Part shown: positions 58,431-64,000 of the stretch, piece by piece | Numbering within the stretch: the stretch's first letter is position 1 | How the letters are laid out: every line of letters begins with the position of its first letter | From: Aporrectodea caliginosa | Taxonomy: Eukaryota > Annelida > Clitellata > Crassiclitellata > Lumbricidae | Reading direction: 5' to 3' | DNA length: 64,000 nt | NCBI GenBank assembly: GCA_020284085.1 | Contig: JACEVL010000519.1 | Location: forward strand, 65,001-129,000 | Position numbers and translations under genes: made by a program | The notes under the pieces: model-generated | Database searches by the model: none | What the model saw: the letters and a program-made list of their open reading frames with translations, nothing else | Told to the model about the DNA's origin: nothing

Positions 58431-58601
58431 CTAGACCCGAGAAAGACACACCGAAATGGAAGATATTCCATACTGAAGGCGAATATGTTCCACAACGAAA
58501 GGTAAAGTGAGGGTGTTGTTTGAACAACATTGGAGTGTGAGTGTTTCTACGTTAGCACTCTCTGCAGTAGCCTACAACGAAGACCGGTCTGCATTTACCC
58601 A

Positions 58602-58973
58602 AATCCCAACCCGTACAGCAGTTCGTAAATATTTAGAACATATTTTAGGCATGTTTTGATCGCTCATCCAACTTCTACTTCTATTATAACATAATATTAT
58701 TAGGCCTATATATTATTTCCATCCCTCATCCATCTTTTACTTCCACTAAAAATATTTTAATCGCTCATCCAGCTTCTAGTTTTACTGTAATAATTTAGCA
58801 TCAAAATTATTTTTTCATCGCTCATCCAGTTCCATTTCTGCTATAAATATGCTCATCCAACTTCTAATGTTACTGTCATAATTCAGCATTAATACCATGC
58901 TTTTATCGCTCATCCAACTTCTAGTTTTACTATAACATTATATTTGTGAAATGCTGTACGGGTTGGGATTTGA
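58602..58973. mobile_element. TIR element (CAAATCCCAACCCGTACAGCA) with minisatellite
   Basis: CAAATCCCAACCCGTACAG near 58601-58621 has a perfect inverted copy CTGTACGGGTTGGGATTTG near 58953-58973. The interior has at least five copies of ATCGCTCATCCAACTTCTAG, related to the CATCCAACTTCTA core of the two elements above. Confidence 0.7.
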
Positions 58974-60009
58974 ATATATGCGACCAGTCTTTGGCCTGAC
59001 CCTTCAGGTTGGCATACAGAGCAAGACAACCTACACGAAAAACGAGTTCAAAGTGTCACAAATAATTGTTTCTTGGTCACCAGTCGGAAATTCTTAAATG
59101 GACCTATCTCAGCAAATCGAAAACGAAAGCAACAAAGATCAGGTCTGACAGCACAAACAAGAGAAACCCCACATAAGAAGAAAGAAATCAACTGGAATTA
59201 AAATTTTCATTCACGTCACATCCACTACGAAATCCTAAAGAACATTTTAGCACAGCGTAGGAAGGTAATTATGTTTCACAACGCGATAATTAACTCAGAG
59301 GTAATTAAAGCCGTCAACATTTCCGACGCTAAAAGCTAGGACTCCGTTGATTAACCTATTCGTTGAAACACACTAACAATTTCATACTTACACGTTTGCT
59401 GCTTTTATTAAAGACCATTAGAATGAACTAGTCATTCCTAATCCACAGAAAAATACCATGGAGGTATTCAGTACACAGAAAAGAATTTGCACGGAACAGA
59501 TGTATGAGAGAATTATGCTGGCAAGTAGATCATGCAACGTTTGCAATCGGAACATACAAAAGCAATAAAAATTTGCGCTTCTAAGTAACGAAGCAGCACC
59601 AAATATGAATTATGTGTAAGCTAATCGCGTTGTATTTTTTGTCTACAAAATTATCGTCAGTGCACATTAGGTCGCATAGAACTCCTATGACATTTACTAC
59701 ACTGGTTGTCGGAGTAGTAGATTTCGTTTATCAAGATACTAAATTGACATAACGCAACTTGTGTACATGGGATAATGAAAGTAATTAAATTAAAACTATC
59801 AGTTTATGCCTATAGTTAGATTGAGAGTTAAAGCTAGACAGCCCGAATGGTCCGATATAGAACCCTAGAGATGAAATTGTGGTCATCTGCACAATTCTTA
59901 ACTGTTTCGAGCTATATGCGACAGACGTTGAACTGGTTTCCGTTTTTTTAGCCATGAGGACAGAGTTAGTATCAAGGTTCACCTCGTGGACGGGTCTTGA
60001 TGGTCGGTT

Positions 60010-60300
60010 GGACCCTTGAGACCTTAGGCCAATCAACATCACTGGCCTACACTTTTTACCGAATCTAGGCGGTAGCTTGGCGCTGTCTACAGGAGACAAC
60101 AGAGAGACCTGCTTCGTGCTACAACGTCTCTCTATTACCATCCAGCGGTTCAACTCGGTGGCTTTCCGTGGCACTTTAGCGGAGCCAGACTTTGATGCTA
60201 ATTTTAGACAACAGGTACTGCTTCATAGCTAATTGTAGCTTTTAGTACTGACTTAGATTGATGGAGATAATAAATATTGTTTGTATAATAGGTCCTAATA
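60010..60300 (+). mobile_element. 3' fragment of a second REL-endonuclease LINE
   Basis: Plus reads ETLGPINITGLHFLP, TGDNRETCFVLQRLS, ITIQRFNSVAFRGTL, aligned residue by residue with the end of the 7714-10650 protein (ETFGPLNSEGLDFLS, TGDIRETSFLFQGLS, VMIQRFNAVAFQGTM). It is followed by a 3' UTR like that at 7169-7232 and then by an ATG/AAT tract. Confidence 0.78.
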
Positions 60301-60303
60301 ATA

Positions 60304-60341
<38 letters not shown>

Positions 60342-60392
60342 AATAATAATAATAATAATAATAATAATTATAATAATAATTATAATAATAAA
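60297..60392. repeat. (ATG)n/(AAT)n microsatellite
   Basis: Follows the LINE 3' end, as in the copy at 10675. 60400-60930 holds nothing I can support. Confidence 0.93.
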
Positions 60393-61044
60393 ATGTAACA
60401 AGGCTGCTGTTAATATAATATGCCCGTTTTGGCGTGGGATATATATTATATATACATTTATTTTTTAAAAGTATATTGAAATCGGTTCTATTGGTTGAAG
60501 AACCATGCGAAGACAGAGGAAATCGATATACTTCCCCGACTCCATGTTATTAAATTATTTATTATTCCAGGACTAGTTGTATAGAATTGCATTATATATA
60601 GATACACTTAGAATACATCTATTGAGTACAATACAGCTGTTGACTATACTCGTCAATACTTGGCCTATAATTATAGGTATTGACCGGTTTCTATAACATC
60701 AGACGATAAGTGGCACATTATCCCCAATTTTTCCATTAGCAATTGCAGAATGGACTTCTGGTGATTACGATGTCCATAGATAAAAGGCAGTTATTATGTT
60801 ATGTAAGACGACATACGCGCAGGAACGGTGAATCGGCTGCGACGACCGAATTACTTCATGACAACCTTCCGCGCATTCTCACATTGCATTCGTCTGCTTT
60901 CGTGGCAACATCGCAGTAAATATATGGATTAACTAGAACAATGCCTATGCCAGGAAATGCATACAAGTACTTGTACGCACACAGTGTCATGTATAATAGT
61001 GGTATAGATATATACATATGTGTGTGTTTTAGCTACATACACAC

Positions 61045-61119
61045 ATACATGCATGCATGCATACATGTACATATAATTGTATATTCATGCATACATACAT
61101 ACATACATACATACATACA

Positions 61120-61153
<34 letters not shown>

Positions 61154-61450
61154 CATACATACATACATACATACATAAATACATACATACATACATAAAT
61201 ACCTACACACATACATACATGCATACATACATACATACATACATACATACATACATACATACATACATACATACATACATACATACATACATACATACAT
61301 ACGTACATACGTACATACATAAATACCTACACACATACATACATACATACATACATACATACATACATACATGCATACATACATACATTCATTCATACAA
61401 TCATGCATACATATATACATAAGTAAATACATGCACACATACATGTACAC
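61045..61450. repeat. (CATA)n microsatellite
   Basis: About 400 bases of ACAT units with interspersed CACACATAC. Confidence 0.97.
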
Positions 61451-61544
61451 AAATATATTTACATGATTGTCTGGGATAGTGGGTTATACATGCAGTAGCC
61501 CTCCTCCCACTCCTACCACTCTACGGTGTTGTACATAATTTAAA

Positions 61545-61628
61545 CCGTTTGCTTCGGCGTAACACAGACCAGAAGACGAACGTCAGAAACTAGTTGAAGT
61601 TCTTCACCGAGTTAACTACTTACTATCA
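61545..61628. repeat. Direct repeat, first copy
   Basis: AATTTAAACCGTTTGCTTCG...CACCGAGTTAACTACTT, about 85 bases, recurs nearly unchanged at 61912-61996. The spacing between copies is about 367 bases. Confidence 0.9.
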
Positions 61629-61911
61629 CATTAAATTACTACCTAAAGTACACACTGATACACATGCATACTTACGCACGCACAAAGTTACATGCATAGA
61701 GAACTGCACCTCGGAATAGGTTTATACTATGCAAATTATCAGAATGAATGAATGCATGCAAAAATCAAACCTCTGAAAAGCCATAAGCAGCCAAAATACT
61801 CGGTACCTCGTTTGTTTTGTCGTCAGACTAATTTCAACGTTCATCGTCAGAATTATGTAAATCTTTAGCGGATGATATAACTTCTCAACAGTCTCTGCTT
61901 TCTTCTGAACA

Positions 61912-61996
61912 TTTAAACCGTTTGCTTCGGCGTAACACAGACCAGAAGACGAACGTCAGAAACTAGTTGAAGTTCGTCACCGAGTTAACTACTTGG
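61912..61996. repeat. Direct repeat, second copy
   Basis: One visible difference from the first copy (GTTCTTCACC versus GTTCGTCACC). The duplicated block includes a palindromic AACTAGTT. Confidence 0.9.
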
Positions 61997-62394
61997 AATG
62001 TTCGCTCGCTATTCTAAATCACGTACTTTCAGTGACAGATGCTGCTGTTGCTGATGCTGTTGATGATTTATTCTGCTCTTGTTACGCTCATCCTTCGTCA
62101 CATTGCCTTCTGCTAAGTCGCTCACAAGATATATTCCCTAGAGTCTCGATCTGAAGGGTATCGCCTGGTTTAGATTCCCAGGGAAGAACTGAGGCGCCTG
62201 CCGGAAGAAGCAACATGTTTTGGCAGTTGGGTAGGGCCGAAGCGCACGCGGCGTGTTAGCTGGACCTGTCACCCGGGACAGGGAGCCAGTGGAAGCCAGG
62301 GCGCGGGGTGAAGTTCATGCGCTTTCTATGATGCTGACTGGCTAGAGGGAATCCAATGCAGCGACAACCAGAGCGAACGAACATCAGCGAACGA

Positions 62395-62731
62395 ATCGAC
62401 GAAGGGCGAATGAGAGACAGATACACAGAGAGACAGAAGGAGTGAAGGACAGACAGACGGACGAATTGATACATGGACTGACACAAATTTGCTTAATAAC
62501 TTGCGAACGGACGGACAGACTGACGCACGGGCGGAGAGATATATTATGGGCAGACGGACAAACGGTTAGCACATGGACACACACCCCCACACACACAGGT
62601 AGAGACAGATGGACATACATCGACAGTCATATTAACGGACGGGACTGACTGTCTAGACCTACTGAAAAGGCGGACACACACAATTATTGAGAATGGAGCC
62701 AAATAGAGCCGACACACAGACGCGCAGATAC

Positions 62732-62793
<62 letters not shown>

Positions 62794-62870
62794 AGTGAGA
62801 GTGAGACAGACAGACAGACAGAGACAGACAGATAGAGACAGAGACAGACAGAGAGTTAGAAGTGCAGGGG
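62395..62870. repeat. (GACA)n/(GA)n low-complexity region
   Basis: GACGGACAGAC-type repeats (62440-62600) and a pure (GA)n run (62738-62790). Confidence 0.88.
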
Positions 62871-62944
62871 AGACTGGGATCACAGATACATGTATAAGGC
62901 CATGTCTCTGCATGTCAGTCCATGTATCTATTGTATAAAATATC

Positions 62945-63815
62945 AATCAATTCAATCAATCAATCAATGAAACTTGATATAGCGCCCTTTCAAGATATCT
63001 ACTCTCAGAGGCGCTTCCGGCCCAACCACGGCTGAAAAGAATAGTTTTCAGAGAGGTATAAAATGCAGGTGAAGAGTTCCTAGGTAGGAGACGGAGCTCT
63101 AGAGGAAGCCCATTCCAGATATTCGATCCCACAACCGAAAAGGCCCGATGTTGCATTGTAGAAGTGCGTGCAAATGGGACACTCAGGTCACCGCGGACTG
63201 CAGAGCGAAGGGGTCGACGGCCAATATTGGCAGAAATAGAGCGACAGAGCTCCTGCAGATAAGCAGGTGCGGTGCCAACGAGGCTACGCCAAAAGAAGGC
63301 AGAGACCCTTAAATAAGATGCGTTGTCGTAGTGGCAACCAGTGCAGGACATCCCGGACATAGTCGGATACATGACCCGTCTTAGGGATGCCGCCAATCAA
63401 TCGCGCAGCCGCGCGCAAAACTCGCTCCAAGCGCCCAATCCGACTCTGTGGGAGGCCAACATATAGAGAGGAACAATAGTCAAGGCGACTGGCAACGAAG
63501 GCGTGAACTAGAGTAGCTGCAGCGCTGGGGGTAAGAGTGCGAGATATAACTCGCAGTTGGCGCAGCTGGTAAAAACAGCTACGAGAGACAGAGTTAACTT
63601 GTTGAGTGAAAGTGAGTTCTTGGTCAAGTATCACTCCAAGATCCCGAACAGAAGTGCAGAAATTGAAGAGGGGAAACTGGGTAGAGAGGGCACACAGATC
63701 AAGTTTTGCCAGCTGCTGTCTGGTGCCAAGCCAGATAAATTGCGTTTTAGAAGGATTTAGCCAGAGTCGATTCGACGACATCCAGTCACCGAGGGAGTTT
63801 ATCACTTGATCAATT
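62945..63815 (-). mobile_element. CR1/L2-like LINE, RT thumb and C-terminus
   Basis: Minus strand, two overlapping frames (63805-63284 and 63396-62956): WMSSNRLWLNPSKTQFIWLG, DLGVILDQELTF, SRLDYCSSLYVGLPQSRI, VLHWLPLRQRI in the first; APAYLQELCR, RPLRSAVRGDL, RAFSVVGSNIWNGLPLELR and FYTSLKTILF in the second. This is the C-terminal part of a CR1/L2-type LINE with one frameshift near 63300-63390, ending in the GAGGCGC...GGGCGCTATATCAAGTTTC tail and (ATTG)n. The 5' end is truncated near a TGATCAATTGATCA palindrome at 63807-63820. Confidence 0.82.
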
Positions 63816-64000
63816 GATCACTTGGCTACTAAAATATCTCTTGTATAATATATAATATCTATTTTTATGATATACAGTATTATAGTCACGTAAAATATGA
63901 TGTTGATGGTCAACAGTGGTTTTAGCATCCGTAGTCGAATCCAGAGACGTTGAGAATTAGTCTGTTACAACTCCTTTACTCAGTCAGTGGCAATTTTGCT

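Noticed and set aside
61033..61450. Open frames in the (CATA)n tract
   Set aside because: Same artefact as the TATG tract.

Overview
The window is animal nuclear DNA. It has split genes with GT-AG introns, many DNA transposons and retrotransposons, long microsatellites, and no prokaryotic-style coding. The gene content (an r-opsin, a D8C/VWD extracellular protein) and the repeat content (Gmr1-type LTR element, REL-endonuclease LINE, CR1/L2- and Jockey-like LINEs, hAT, mariner and Harbinger-like MITEs) suggest a marine invertebrate such as an echinoderm, another invertebrate deuterostome or a mollusc. I cannot name the species. One undetermined base (n) lies at about 23693.

Two host genes are supported, both on the minus strand. 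(1) Positions 1-22726 hold ten exons of a VWDE-like gene (von Willebrand factor D and EGF domain family). Every exon pair agrees in splice phase, and the joined exons read a D8C domain, an extracellular middle region and a complete VWD domain. The 5' exons (signal peptide, start of D8C) were not found and the 3' end runs off the window at position 1. (2) Positions 35579-38428 hold the first two coding exons of a Gq/rhabdomeric-type opsin (N-terminal tail, TM1, TM2). TM3-TM7 were not found.

Mobile DNA dominates the rest. 1499-2643 is a mariner-like element. 6422-11175 is a hAT-like MITE split by an (AAT)n tract that holds an R2-lineage, REL-endonuclease LINE with a 978-codon ORF. 12567-17393 is a second copy of the same MITE carrying a five-element nest: a mariner relic, a 3.1-kb TA-flanked element, and inside that a Harbinger-like MITE and a 1.2-kb hAT element with a perfect 8-bp target duplication. 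20.3-22.1 kb is a Jockey-like LINE split by a palindromic MITE. 23.7-33.6 kb is a 25-bp satellite interrupted by a 6.6-kb Gmr1-type LTR retrotransposon with indistinguishable LTRs, one 1783-codon ORF and the unusual order gag-protease-integrase-RT-RNase H.

The right half (38.5-64 kb) has no supported host gene. It holds a complete copy of the MITE, further hAT-like MITEs, two unrelated TIR elements that share the same internal minisatellite, SINE-like tRNA relics, truncated LINEs and large microsatellites. A small hairpin repeat with a conserved core occurs three times and is not explained by any family I recognise.
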